Position numbers and translations under genes: made by a program
Notes under the pieces: generated by a model
Seen by the model: the letters and a program-made list of their open reading frames with translations, nothing else
Databases searched by the model: none
Told to the model about the DNA's origin: nothing
Origin: Coffea arabica
Taxonomy: Eukaryota > Streptophyta > Magnoliopsida > Gentianales > Rubiaceae
NCBI RefSeq assembly: GCF_036785885.1
Contig: NC_092312.1
Coordinates: 16,014,001-16,078,000, forward strand
Direction of reading: 5' to 3'
Length of the DNA: 64,000 nt
Part shown: one piece after another, positions 24,578 through 38,381 of the stretch
Layout: each line of letters opens with the position of its first letter
Position numbering within the stretch: the first letter of the stretch is position 1

Positions 24578-27500
24578 ATGGAGCGGCAGGTTATCGTTCA
24601 GAACAATTCCTCCTCCGAACCCGAAGATCCAAACGAGAAGAATACGAAGAAGAAAGAGGACGTCGCTGCAGATCCAGAATTCTTCAGCTGTTTGCTTCAA
24701 CCTTCTCCCCCCGACTCCGATCCTAACTACATAGGAATCCGCCGCCTCCTCCTCTTTCGCAAAGCGCAGTCCGGTGTTCTCCGCCGCAAGGTACTACTAC
24801 CACCTCTTGTCCGCGCATTCTTAGATTCACTCGTAAATTGAAGGCAAAACAAAATTAAATGCTTGTATGGTATGAGTACTAGTACTTTTGTTTTTTTTTT
24901 CCTTCTTCTTTTTTAACTCTGTGATTTTTGTGCCTGATGAGAAAGGAGTGGAGATGCAATGGGAAAGGCTACGTTGCGTACCGTAATTACATTAACAGGC
25001 CAAGGAATTGGGAGAGTTTAAACGTACCGAGCCACTCCAGCACTCCGGGGAACAGGTATCTGACTTGTTTAGTTAGTTATAAGCATCTCCATTGTTTTGG
25101 TTTAGAGTTTACTTTTTCTCTGAGTTCGTCTATTTCATAAAATACTGACATCAGGGTGCTTTACTGGTTGATGCAAAACCAGTGGCCGATGGGTGCCATC
25201 TCCAGGTCCACTTTCCCGGCAGTTAAGTGAAGTGGACAGCTGGAGCCCCGGTCGGGTATGTCCCTTGCTTCCCTCCTCTAGTTTGATTCTATGCTCCCAA
25301 CCATTGTATGGTCCTTTTTAACATGATACATGTCTTGAGAACCAGTTTTTTCTGGATTCTGCGGTTCTAATTTTGAAATCCGCGATACAAACATGTGTAG
25401 TTTGCCTGACCGGAAATTCGGTTTTCCTATATGTAAGCCTCCTCGTGCACATTCTTTTGCATTGAATTCTCCACATAGTTAACATGCTTTCTTCTTGGTC
25501 ACTTTTTTATCATTTTTATTCTACAATTAATCTTTATTATGTGTACATCTTTTTGGACTGACGGAGACTGAATATAAATAAGAAATGACGGGTTTAGTTG
25601 ATAACTCGTATGCTTTCTTTCCTTGACATTTATTCATTGCTATATTCGAATCTTGCTTGTGATTCTCTGAGGCATGATGTTTATTCCCTGTATATCCTTG
25701 TCCTGTCTCAGTCCTTTTTTTTAATCCCCCTTTCAACTATTTCTATCCAGTGGTTGATCCCATCCTCTCTTCTGTTTTTTCACTTTTTCTAGTTACACTT
25801 GCAGAATCAGATACTAAGACACTCACTGGACATTGACTATCTGCTTCTTTTACAGTTTTTGCAGAGTGGCAGCCAAGCATTTAGCCGTAGCAGCTCGAAT
25901 CTTAGTGATAGTGATTTCCCACATAAAAAGACTGAACCTGCGTATTCATTTGTAGGGATGCATTGCATTTTTGATCAATGCAAGGCCTTGGGTAATCATT
26001 TCATAAGTTCAAGAAGTTGACTGTTCCCTTTAGCCCCCAGAGGGCAAGTTGTTCACATAAGTAAATGGAACTGCTATTTTCCTCCTAGTTACTGTTATAA
26101 AGTTTGGGCACATGAGTTCTGACCTACTTGCATATGGAGCATCTGATGGGAGCTTAACAGTCTGCAGTGTCTCTACACCACCTTCAGTTATCAAGCAATT
26201 AATTGGACATTCGAAAGATGTCACAGGTTGGAACTATAAGTGCTCATTCTGCTGTCTTTCCTTGGCCCTTATTCTCAAATTGTATTTGTAGAACAGCCTA
26301 GTTTAGTTAAGCTGCCAAAGATACTTTGCCGATTGATTGGGCTATAGGTGGTCAATTTAACCACAGTTTGACATTTCACCTTAGAATAATGGAACAAGGT
26401 TCATTTTTGTGGATGCCATCCTGTGAAAATATTGCACGAGTCTGGTGCTGTTGGTATGTCCCAGTAGCAGGGTTGTAAGGGACAGGGATTTTGTTCTTCC
26501 TTTGTGACATTTTGGCTCATTATTTTTGTGATGTAACTTAATTCATGAAGTTCAACTGCACTTACTGTCATCTTAAATGTCGATAAAGAATGGAATTTGC
26601 AGAATATCTCCAGAAATATTCTATACCTTGTACCCTAGCATATTCTAAATCTAAACTTGTGATTCATAAAGGGCTCATAAGTTGATTGATAAATCTAAAA
26701 CAATTAAGCAGATAAATGTTGTTTATTCTGATGTTTGAAAGGTTGCTTTGTTGCTTAATGATTTTATCTTCGAAGTAGATTGCTTGAGTGACTGGTGCCA
26801 GAAATAGGTACTGTCAAATGTTGAGATTGAAATAGACTCAAAGTAACTTTTATGTTTCGATTTGTATAGCATCCTTGACTTCTAACGGTTCAATCTTTTT
26901 CCAGATTTTGACTTCTCTGCAAATAATCACTATATTGCCTCATCATCCATGGACAAAACTGTCCGAGTATGGGATATTTCCCAAGGCCTTTGCATTAGGG
27001 TGGTGTATGGCATCTCTCCCCAGCTTTGCATTCGATTCCATCCTGTAAGTGAACATTCCGGCTACAGAACAATTAAGCCAGGAATTCCCATCATGAAAGC
27101 GTTGTCCTATTATCCCCATAATTTATACCTATTACCACATAACATCATTGGCTTTTCTTGACCATGTATACATATGATATACATGTACTTGACATCTTCA
27201 TGTTTCTGTTGGTGCGTTCCAGAATAGAAACGTGCAGAAATTTTGACAACTAAATTAAAAAGATGGAAACATGTTGACTTAAAAATATTTTCATCTTAGC
27301 TTTTTACATCTTTCATATGCTGTGCTGTACAACATATTGTCCGCACACTAGCATCCATGGTAGTTTGGCCCTTTCTTTGTGTTACTTGGCAGTTCTGAAT
27401 TACATTGTCAAATTAGCTGCTGATCTATTTTTTTTTTTCCTGTATTCTCATGCAGGTGAACAATAACTTTCTTTCTGTTGGCAATGCAAACAAAGAGATT

Positions 27501-29221
27501 ACTGTATTGATGCTTGCCCTTTGACTCATCTCATTTTTCTTGCCAACTCTCTCTCTTTCTCAATTTGGTTAAGAATGTTGCAAGAGAAGGCTTTCCTTCT
27601 TGCTCGCACAATTAGTACCTTACAATAGGACAATCTTAACAAATAAACCCATACTGGGAAAAAAAGTTACCAGCACTTAAGTGCCTATTCTCTTATCTGT
27701 GTTTATAAACAACGGCATTTGCCTTTAACTATTATTGTAATGATTTGATTATGTTTTGTTCTCTCAATTTAAATTCCAGGTTTTTAATTTTAGCACTGGG
27801 AGAACAATAAGTAAATCAATCTTTGATAGTGAGGTTACTGCAATGGACCACGACCACACTGGCCAGCTCATATTTTGTGGTGATACTCAGGTTTGCCTAT
27901 ATTTCTTCAGTGTTTCGTCAAATCATGTTATCAGCTATGCAAGAAAAGAAACTTTTTCTTGAAAGATTTTGCATTGTATGCCTTCATAGGGATGGATATA
28001 CTCGGTTACTATGGATTCTCATATTGGTACTCTATCTCGGTCTCACCGTCAACGAAGTAATAGTAAGGGCAAATCTCCTATTACAACAGTACAATACAGA
28101 ACGTTTTCATTGCTTGCACGAGGACCGGTGTTGCTGACTTTTGCTCGTGATGGAACTTTGTCTTTTTACAGGTTGAACAGGAACAAAGCTCAATAATCAT
28201 TTATATCTTATATTTTTGTCTGATGGAAGCATACTCTTGCTTTGTAGTGTTTCTTCGGAGACACAAGGTTACTTGACTCTTCGCTGCTCGTTGAAGTTGG
28301 CCTCAAGACTTCATAGTATTCGTGCCTCTTTCTGTCCTCTGCTTTCCCTTGAAAAGGGAGAATATATAGGTTTGTTGCTAATGTTGGATCTACTCCTTTG
28401 TAGTCATTATATCACTTACCTACTGAAATGATGAAGTAGAACAATGCTATTACTAGTAAAAATCCTGCCTGGATCAACTTCCCACAGTTGTTGAGCTTTT
28501 CATTTTTGTTAGAGGTGACTGTTGTTGCATTTCTGTCAATGTTTGCCTGTTGCTTTCCTGGATGTTCCTGTATTATGTTTTTTTGTTTTTGGATGGCATG
28601 AGATAGACAATTAGACTCGCAGCTTTTTATGGCCTTTTATCTTTGCAATTTTGTATATTATTTCTTAATGTGAATTTAGGAATATCTGGACAAGCATGTT
28701 ATACAAGAGATCTGGTGAAAAAGTTCGCCTGTTTTAGTGCCTGAAGCTTGGAAATGTTCAGTTAAAATAACAGATATTAGTTAAGCTGCTTCCTTCCAGT
28801 GTTCTACTGCTTAAAGAATATCTGGATAAGTATAATATCAAGTGCTGCTTGGTACATATATTGAACATATCAGCATACAGTAATGTGCTTACGTTTTTCA
28901 TGCAATTTAACATCTGAAGTTGCTGGAAGTGAGGATGCAAACGTCTATTTCTATGACTTAACTCGGCCAAGGCATACATGTGTAAACAAGCTACAGGTAT
29001 ATTTCAAATGGTATCCCAACTATTTTTTTTTTCCATCCCAAGTATTGTTATTCTGTTCAGGTACTTAGCGCCAGTCACTGATGACTCCCTCTGGATGTCT
29101 TTGACTGCAGGGCCATGGCTACCCAGTTATAGGTATTGCTTGGAACTACGGGGAGAACTTACTGGCTTCTTCTGATTTTGGTGGCACAGTTATTGTATGG
29201 AAGAGAGCAAAAACTAGTTAA
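24578..29221 (+). CDS. WDR13: WDR13-like WD40-repeat protein, 486 aa, 12 exons
   Basis: Exons are 24578-24790, 24946-25055, 25183-25255, 25856-25991, 26089-26226, 26905-27044, 27456-27503, 27780-27890, 27990-28171, 28248-28369, 28920-28996 and 29111-29221, ending in TAA. All joins keep phase. The N-terminal third (acidic start, LLLFRKAQSGVLRRK, CNGKGYVAYRNYI, a Ser-rich stretch) precedes a WD40 propeller. Recognisable blades include AYGASDGSLTVCSVSTPPSV with GHSKDVTDFDFS, SSMDKTVRVWDIS, FCGDTQGWIYSV, SLLARGPVLLTFARDGTLSF, GSEDANVYFYDL and SSDFGGTVIVWKR. Overall length and order match WDR13 (about 485 aa in animals), a nuclear scaffold protein of poorly known role. Exon 4 could instead begin at 25865 (a second in-frame acceptor), dropping Phe-Leu-Gln. 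The exon 2 acceptor (AAAG before 24946) is the least certain. Confidence 0.9.
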
Positions 29222-30339
29222 AACAGTTTCACTGAGCAATAGACATTTGAAATACAATAGATGGGGTTCCTGTAGATCAATGCATCATTGTTTTTTGCTT
29301 GCATGGGGAAGGTTTACTCCCTCTTACACATCGTGATGATTATAGAGAAATGACCTCTCTCTCTCTTTGATATCAAGGCCTCTGGAAATTGCATTTGAAG
29401 TCATATACACGAAATTATGAGGCTTCCACCCTAGTTGATGCTACCTTAAAACTGACGCTTTCTGCACGATAAAGATGAAATTATGCATTACCTGAAACTT
29501 TGATATATTTCGTTCTATCCTATCTATGATAATATTCCAATGATGAGTCGGTTGCTTCTTGTAATGCTACCGCCTGAATGGCGTGTATACAGATATTCAA
29601 AGAAACTAGAGATGGCAAGGTCTAGGCCTCTCGTTAAATAATGGAGATAGGCAACTGCAGGTAGCTCAAATCCATCGAGGGATATGAAATGTGAACGTTC
29701 TCACAAGGCGCCTCCTCCTACCGTTCTTCGCTTATCTTAATTCAAATTGTCTGTGTAAATGCACTTTTAGATAATCAAGTCGCAGTGATGACTAATGACT
29801 GTATGCTATGCTAGATAACGGAAATGAGTCTTGAATATTTGACTCTGTATTCATTGCCCCTTTGAGTCGAGGCTGTAATTCCATTCCTCGTGCAAAAGAG
29901 CACCACCAAACCTACACTATGGGATGGTAGAGCTTACCTCGAGGTAATGTGTTCCTGATAACATGGATGTCCAAAACGTGCACTGCCCGAGACACCCAAA
30001 ATCTTTGCGATTATAAGGTAATCTCCTACCCCAAGGCAAAGAAGATACAAAGAAAAGGCTCGTCTATCACCTTCGATAATTATAAGGATAATACACAGGA
30101 AATCCTAAAACAAAAAAAAAAGAAGAAGAAACCGAAGAAGGGAAGAATCTACACTCTACATAGTTACAGACAACCAAACACCGCTTCAACCTCTAAAATA
30201 TGAGTTTTCAAACCGTCTCAAACCACTTTCTGCTTAACATCAGCTCACAAATTTCAATTGCTTCTGATGCTTTTGGCCAGTGTTTGCTTGCATCCTACAG
30301 GCACTTAAGACAGGTATTACAATTCTCCAGCACTTTTTT
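29222..30339. other. Convergent intergenic region with 3' UTRs of WDR13-like and SHL genes
   Basis: The two genes converge here. The region is AT-rich and contains no recognised exon. An A-rich tract with AAG repeats lies at 30108-30140. A frame at 29949-30203 is low-complexity and Lys-rich through that tract and is judged a chance frame. Confidence 0.5.
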
Positions 30340-33300
30340 TCACCTCCGCCGCCGTTTCCCATCCACCTGAAGCGCATACAGAATAAAAACGTCTCTATTA
30401 AATGTGTTATCCACTGAAACAAGTTCTACCTAATGGTGAACAGAAAAAAGAATGATATCTTCAACTCCAGCAATCAATTCAGCTCGACTAACAGAAATAT
30501 AGCAGTTAGCACTAGTTAGTCCGGGAACTCTCAAAATTTATTTGCTCAACGCAATCAAAAACAAGAGACAAAGATGCCAGGGCAAGGAAGATAATTAATT
30601 CAAAATGTGCTAAGAGTACAAGAAGCTGATATTTATTTCATAATCTTTTCACAGTTCAATTTGAATCATTGAGGCCATGAAGTCAAATCCCTGCCTGCAC
30701 AAAATTATTGTATTCATGCACCAAGAATCAAGTTTTGAAGAAGTGAGGTTGGACAAGGCAAATTGTAGAAACCATTCGAATAGGCAGAGGTATAAATCAA
30801 CCACCCCAGTTGGAATAATCTTTCTTCAATCTATTTGATCAAAGTATTTTGATAAAAGGCATGCTAAAACATGTTTTTCCAAAATCATCTCTGCACAGCA
30901 GCCCTTGCATACATGTCACTACGACTAACCGGGATAAATTAGTAGAAATCGAACAGACAAGCAAATCGTTCAGAGATTTCAGACAAAACATTTAAAACAC
31001 ACTGAATTGAGCTATTATGCTTACCAGTGATTTTGATAGTCTATGTGAAAGCTTACCAGAAAGATGTGTATGACAAGGCTTCATGCAGTTTAAATGTTTC
31101 TTTTAACAACCATTCTGCTGAAGGTGATGTAGGAGAAAAGGAGGTAGGGTGTTTGAAAACTACCCTCAAAATGATAGTCTTGGAATATAACAAGTAACAA
31201 GATGGATTATACCCAAGGGGCTCTTCCTGCTTCGACAATTAGAAATAAAACTATACACATGGAAAATCTTTCATTTGTCAAACCCAGAACAGACAAAAGG
31301 AAAAAGAAAAAATCATGAACTGGAAAACACTTTGATATTTTTTGGAAAGATAAGGATGGAATACAAGCTCAAACATATCTCTTCATAAGACTCAACTGAC
31401 CCTCACAAATTAACAAACCTAGTATGCCTTTTCATGTCAAACCAGCAGTTTTCTAAAACTGAAAAGGCCCCAGGTCCTTTGGAAGTCACTTTAAGAACTG
31501 CAAAGCTCATCCAAATTAGAATCACTAGGTAAACTCGAGTTCCATATCCAGAATCAAACAAATGGAAAATACTTTTCTACAGAGGGACCATTTTGATATA
31601 AAGCCGGTCTTTCCTAATGCAGCAGGGGGGGATCCTAAGCACTGTAGGTCTTATCATAAATGCACAGATTGATGCACACTGCATAAAAATTTACCACTTG
31701 AATATATTTACCAACAACAAATAAAGAAAACCTGCTAAAATTGTAATAGCAAATCATCAAACGAATTATCTGAACATCTATTGCAAATTTTAGCAAAACC
31801 ATCTTTCATTAAAGCTATATTTTTTTTCTATGACCTGCTGTTCGAATAAATGATCCCCTTTATTGCCAATTACTTTATTTCTAGAATTTTGGCTTGATTG
31901 AGTTTTGAAGACAAGCCATTGAAGAAACAACACTACTGCTACAAAATTGCAGGCAACACTTGCATATTCTTGCAAAATGAGTTTCAAATCTGACCAGTAG
32001 CCCTATCTAGGTAGTCCCACTCTATTTTCCTGGAGATCATCAAAATCTGAATTTTACTTCTACTTTTGACTAACAATAAGTAATGCCACCAAAGGAAAGC
32101 AGCTTCACAATCCTTCAATAACTAGATGCATCAGTTGGGAATTTATGGGAACAGACCACAATAAATACTCTACTCCATAATCAAGTTGCACTTAAATGCT
32201 ATTCTGACTGAGCAGTAAGTCATAGCAATTCGAGTACATTACCAATCCACATAAAGGAAAGTGATTTTGCAGTTGATAAAGGTTATGCGATATCCCATTT
32301 TCTTTTTAATAAAAATTACACATTAACTGGATGCTGTGAAGTTAAGGTGAAGACTACCTTTGCCTCTGAATGTCTAGAAGCAGCATGAGAATTATTTAGC
32401 TTTTTCCGCTCGCCGGAGGAACAATTTTCACAGAAGAAGTGTTCAAGTTTTTTGGCTTCTTCTATGCTCAGGTCTATACAAGTTGGATGAAACCTGAACA
32501 AAGTAAAAGAGTTAACGAGTTTCAAAGAAGAATTCAAACAATGACATATGTAGTATGGATGTCTTTAATGCCTCTTAGGCTGAAGCAACAATGAATATCC
32601 AATTGTAGAAAATGCTGTTATGCAAAGTTTATGAACCAATCTGAGCCCAATCAGTAGAATGGCAGAATGTGTTCCTCAATGACACGCAGCATGTGTTGCT
32701 GTAATATGAAGTAGTAGATTCAGTTAAAGGCTCACAAAATAGAATCTGCACTGGAAGTTAGGAGCATAATAGAAAGGATCTGCCAAAAGTAGCAGCACTA
32801 TGCTTCTAACTGTCAATGCAGATGCCCATCTAGTAATTGCTGTAACTGCCCAAAGTAAACAAATTATATCCTTTACTTCTGCAATGATTCTAACAGTAAA
32901 AAATCTTGCTCCGAAAATAATAACAATTTTTCGTAAGGGATATTGGCAGACCAAAGAGAGAGTCTCACCCACACATCCAGAGGGCTATTTCATAGTCTCG
33001 GCTGATGGTAATACTGTCCTTTTTATTTATTTATTTATCCATTTTCGTTTTTCTTCCTTGAGATTCCATGGTTTCATAATTTAAATACTTTCTATGTTAG
33101 AGACAATGTCACAGAGTCAACGATCTTTTTCAATTTCTATGTCCAATGCCTCTGAGCCAAAAGTTCATTCACTTCAATTAACACTGAAATGGTATATACT
33201 ACTTGATGACATTATAGGAGTACGGTTGCATTTATACCAAACTCTTCCAACAAACTGAATAGGAGGATATCCTAAACCACTTCAACAACTTAAGCTGGGT

Positions 33301-36300
33301 CAGTCTTACCTAAGCGCAGGTCCTTTGTGGTTTTGCCCTCACCCTCATTTAGTGTGAACATAGGTCACAAGAATGAAGGTAAAATTCAAAAGATTATGAC
33401 CAGGAGGGGCACACTGATAAAAAATAAAAAAAAAGGTACTGGGTTTAGGGAAGATAATTTTATTTACTCTATGAGACATAACATGAAAAACCACACGCGC
33501 ACACAAAGGGACATTAACTCCCTCTTTGCCTAATTTCTCAATTCTAAAGATTCTTCTGGATTGCTTAAGAACTTCTTTTGTTCTTGCAAAGTGGTGCTCA
33601 TTGAACTTGCATTTAAATTCTTCTTAGTTAGTTGTACATTCTGTTTTACATGTTTCTTTGGAGGATACCAACAATTCCTACATGCAGTAGACTCTCAAAT
33701 GAACTTTTTATCTGAATTTCAATGTACTTGTCTACTACTTGTATGTGGGGTATATCCTCTCATTAATGGAAAACTTATCACAAACACACAAAAAAAGGTA
33801 GTTCTACAATTCTAAATATACCACCTCTTCCAAAGACAGCATTTATTGCTACACTAAAGCATGAACATGTGTTTCTAGGCTTGCTGATCATACATCTTAT
33901 AACTGAGCTTTTCTTCCACTGTTATAAATAAGTCACTCCCTGAGCCCGCCCACAAGACCCTAGCTGCACTGGAGCAGGTGCAGTTATGCGCAACTTATCT
34001 GTCTGTCACCCTTACTTACCAAAACAGCTATCCAGAGTTGTACTTGGATGTTTAGGCTCAGAGTTATAAGCTACTCGAAATATTCTAAGGAGAGGGTGGT
34101 AAAAAATGAACAATCTAGAAATGTACGTGGCATTTCCAAAACACACTGTTCCACCCACAGGCAAAGAAGCATGAATATATTATGATATGTTGGCAGCCAC
34201 GAGCAACTTTCTTATAGATGAAGCAGGACATTATTAAAGCACAAAATGATTAAGTAGCTTAAGCCAAATAAAAAGGCTTACAAAAGGAAATGAGGCAAGA
34301 AGTGAGGTCAATTTAACAACAATATTCTCTCATTAGTAATTTAACCATAGTCACAAATGACGGCTACGTGTCCTAACAAGCCTTCAGTCAAACTACTCTT
34401 CCATAGAGGCCCAAACAACCTGTGAAGGATGGAGATTCTTCTTTACAGTTTCCTTTCATGACCAACTTTAACATGTTATGTCTTCATAGGAAGTGTACTT
34501 CACATCAGACTAATCATTAACAAGCTGGAAACTAATCTTAACTTCAAAATGCACTATTCAGTATTTCAAACTGACTCAATTCATTAAGACAACCAAGACT
34601 TCAAAAGCAAATTCAACCATACATCAGTTTTATCCAGATATTTAGCTGAAAACTTAAGCATGGCAACACAGAGATCTTCCTCCCGTTAAATTGATAGAGT
34701 TCAAATGTTGAAGGAGTGGTAGCAGAAAATAGCCCAGGAGAGTATCCGCAGGATGCCCCTATTTTCATAATGTTTTTGTCCCCTTCTTGATACAAATCCA
34801 ATTTTCTAGAGTTAACAAGCAAGCTCAACCTAATTTGGCAGGCTAAAAATGATAAAGAAGTTACGTGCATATTATGTCCAGTAAAGGAGTACATCCATTT
34901 AGGAGAAATTATTAGCCTCCCTTAAGCAGCACGTCTTCCAAATATAACCAGCCAGATAGTTTGTATAAGATACAGATGCTGTTATAGCAACCGTGTTAGC
35001 AAGAAAAACAGGAAAGGAGTAATTATAAGCACCGAGTTTCACCATCACAATATGAATTAAGGAAAATATTAATAGGAATTCTTCCCTTGCTGTATATTGT
35101 CTATTAATCTTCAGTTAGAATAATCATATTTATTAGCTTGTTGCATGATGTTTATTAATCTTCAGTCATTATTATTATTCAGCTTCCCAACACGCACAGA
35201 AACAAATCAATGCTTTCAACGCATACATTTATTGCGGCCAATAGAAACAACAAGCTTAACACAGGACCCAAAAAAATTTTGCCTCCCATCCAAAAAAATT
35301 TGAGTAACTGAAGATAAACCAGAACAAAACCGCTCACACTCAGAATAAGAATTAGTCATGACTACTAATGACGCAATAAAACTCGAAAAGAAAAAATGAT
35401 CAACCACAGAAATAGTCAAATAAAACTAACACACCAGTCGTTGCAGTCTTCGCACTGAACCATTAGGTCATCAGGATTATAAGGCATCTCACATTTACAG
35501 TACCTGCCACGTCAGGAACAATAAATACATTCAATTTGTTGTAGCTCTAAAATCAAGACCAAAACAGCTGCTGCGTAACCTGCGTCTTTTCTAATAACAG
35601 CTAATCAAAACCAATGCTGAAAATGTCCAGTGATGAAGGCGAATTATTTCCAAAACAGTTGATCTTAGGTCTAAGAAAACTCTTAATTACTGCGCGAGAT
35701 CGAGAGACTTTGTAAAATAAATAGATGAATGATTCAATGAACATACACAGCGACTCTATCGGGATTAAAGGCGCCAGTGGACGAATTATACTCAAAACGA
35801 CAAAAGAAGTCATCGTTGCCAACAGCATCGAGCTTAGTGTAGCTCTTGAAGCTGTGGACCGTACACTTGCCCTCTATGGTGTCAGCGCTCTGGATATCGT
35901 GGTGATCGGAGAGGAACACCTCCTTGGAGCCATGGAACTGCCGTCGACCTCCGATCGACTCCTCCGGCCGGTAATACCACCTGACGTGGACCCTGACGTT
36001 GGCGCCTCTGCTGTCGGACTCGATCTTCTCCACTCTCGCCACGTACGACGGCTTGTTCGTGTCCGACGGCCTCATCAACACGCAGTCTCCGGCTGCTCGT
36101 AACGTCGTACAGTTAAGATTTTCAAGGTTCTAAGAAAATTTATCATTTCATATGTATGTGTATATATATATATATATATTGTTTTTCCTTTTCCGCTGTT
36201 AAGCGGGTGAAGTAAAAGTAAAGGTACTTCTAGCTTGAAAAAAAAAAGGAAGAAAGAAAAAGAAAAAGTTTACCTCGGATGGCTTTGTTGATAGATTTAA

Positions 36301-36346
36301 CGGTGTGAGAGTCTAGAGTACGGCGAGTTGAGCGGCCTTTACCCAT
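30340..36346 (-). CDS. SHL: SHORT LIFE (SHL) BAH-PHD histone-reader protein, 216 aa, five exons
   Basis: SHL and its paralogue EBS read H3K27me3 with a BAH domain and H3K4me2/3 with a PHD finger, and repress flowering genes. Exons on the minus strand are 36274-36346, 35747-36092, 35435-35503, 32358-32493 and 30340-30366. The N-terminus is basic ([13 protein letters not shown]). The BAH domain covers about residues 25-140 ([55 protein letters not shown]). The PHD finger covers about 142-186 ([30 protein letters not shown]). The BAH text matches SHL better than EBS as I recall them. The gene has two long introns (about 2.9 and 2.0 kb). Its last coding exon is only 27 bases and encodes VDGKRRRR, a basic tail like the KR-rich end of Arabidopsis SHL. 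Exon 2 has tandem acceptors (GAGCAG); the CAG is chosen. Confidence 0.93.
36160..36179. repeat. TA microsatellite in SHL intron 1
   Basis: A run of about ten TA dinucleotides lies in the first intron of the SHL gene, next to GTATGTGTATA sequence. Confidence 0.85.
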
Positions 36347-37035
36347 GGACTAGTGAAGAAGAAGAGACTGGAGAGACATCCACTGGGTGTGTTTACAGAG
36401 GAGAAATTGGTGAGAGAGATATGTGGAGCAAGCTGCAAGGCAGAGAGATGGCGACAGGGTTTGTTTTAACTTTTTTTCAAGTCGGATTTTCCTGGGAATG
36501 GAAGACCTGCTATTGTGCTTCGCAGAGTATAGTTATTGGTTAGACTGGGGGTCTCCCAGGTCCTGATCTAGGAGATGGGCGGTTCGGGGCCCGTGTTCCC
36601 GATGTGAAAAGTGGACTTTTTAGGTAGATACGATGTGATGAGGATAACTGCGCCACATTGGATAATATGCTAACAATCTCTAACTAATTCCAAAAGGTAA
36701 ATTGCATCTATGCCCCGGGCTTTACCTCAATTGTCAATCTGACCCCCTAACACTGTTAGTCAGTGGATTTCTCCAAGTTCAAGCGTGAGGATAACTCAAA
36801 ACGCTACCCTTTTCTTCTTATTCTAGTTAGCGGTATATTTTCTTTTTACTTCTTTTGCATTTACTTTTTTTTTTCTTCTTCTGTCTCTCATCTTTCACAT
36901 TACCACCACCTGGTATTTTTAAAACTTTTAACCCCCGCTTTTGTATCACTCACTTGTGCTAACATTACTTCCCTATTTCCTGCCTCTATATATTCTACTC
37001 TGCATTATGCTTAATTTGAAAGCAATATTCAATGT

Positions 37036-38077
37036 GTAACAATGGGCATCCCAATCCAAATGCTTAATTTGTTACCCAGATCCAGACCCATTTAATTTAA
37101 TTAGACCCAAATCCAGATCTAGACCCTTTTAGACCCTTTTGGATCTGAAGAAGTAAGTCTATACCTAAACCCTTATAGATCTGGGTATCCAATGGACATC
37201 CATAGATATTTTTTGAACATGCTAAAGTAAAAATATATTTAAAATGTATAGAGTTCATAAATAATATAAATACCATCCAATTTTTGTTTTCAAATAATAA
37301 AATTGACATCCAACAAGTTGAATGCAATATTGTGAACTCAAAGAAATAATTATTATTGACTATGTCTATATATTTTCAAAAATTCAACTGCATTCACATC
37401 CAATATTTCATTTGTTTGCCTTTATCTTTTTTCCTTTTCTTGAAAAAGTTTGTACCAATTACAATGACAATTAGGATTAGTTTTTAAAAAAGAAAACAAC
37501 CATAACATATATAAATATTTAGTCTTATTAAAAAATATAATTTTGTACCTCCTTTTCTTATTTAAACCTCAATGTTAGTAGATGTCTCGCAATCCAGTAC
37601 TAAAATAGTGAATTAGATAAAGTCATTTGACTAATGACTGATGGCAAATAAATAATAGAATAAGAAAATTTATAAATACTTACTTTTTTTTTGAGTCAAT
37701 CCAATCATCAGTAATCACTAATGTTTCAACCATATTTAGAAGTAATTTGGCATAAATCTCATCAATCACCTAACTACCAACACTAAATGCAGATTCTTAT
37801 GCCACAAAATCTTACTGTATTCTATCCAATAGCCATAATATACTATATTATTTTATAAATTTACTAATATATATTATTTAGTTAAATATATATGGATCTG
37901 GATAAAGTCAGGTATGGATCTGGATTTGGATATGAATTCTAGAAGACCAGACCCTACCCAGACCCACGACTCTCTCACAGGATCTAGATCTAAGTAGGAT
38001 CCGAATTTGAAAAATTAAATCCAAATCCTATCCAAATATATTGGATCTGGATAAGATCCGACCCATTGACATACCTA
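37036..38077. mobile_element. Possible hAT-like non-autonomous element rich in GATCTGGAT words
   Basis: The right part reads GGATCTGGATAAGATCCGACCCATTGACATACCTA, and its complement starts TAGGTATGTCAATGGGTCGG. The left part has CAATGGGCATCCCAATCCAA followed by many CCAGATC(C/T)AGACCC words. Dense sub-terminal GATC(T/C)GGAT repeats in opposite orientation at the two ends are a common picture for plant hAT relatives. The interior is AT-rich and non-coding. Ends and target-site duplication are not resolved. Confidence 0.4.
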
Positions 38078-38381
38078 AGTGCTACCTTGAAAAGTACGAG
38101 CCAAGTGAGCTACAACAGAAACATTAGGGAGTACATCCTAATTAAATTTGCATCAAATCTTAATGCAATGCTCAACTTTAGCACTTCATAGCAAGTTTGT
38201 TGCTATGTAAGGGTCCCCGGTCTGATTGATGTTATCAAAAGCAAAAACAAGGAAAGTTGCCTTAACAATGAAAAACTAAGACAAGTTTATGTTAAATCTT
38301 ATTAGTTTGTTAAACCAAATGCACTTATGTAATCATAATTAAGATTAATTGTGGGAAAGAATTAGTAAATTAGTTATAGCT

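Noticed and set aside
29949-30203. 84-residue Lys-rich plus-strand frame between WDR13-like and SHL genes
   Set aside because: Its second half is translated from an AAG/A-rich low-complexity tract, and the first half has no recognisable similarity.
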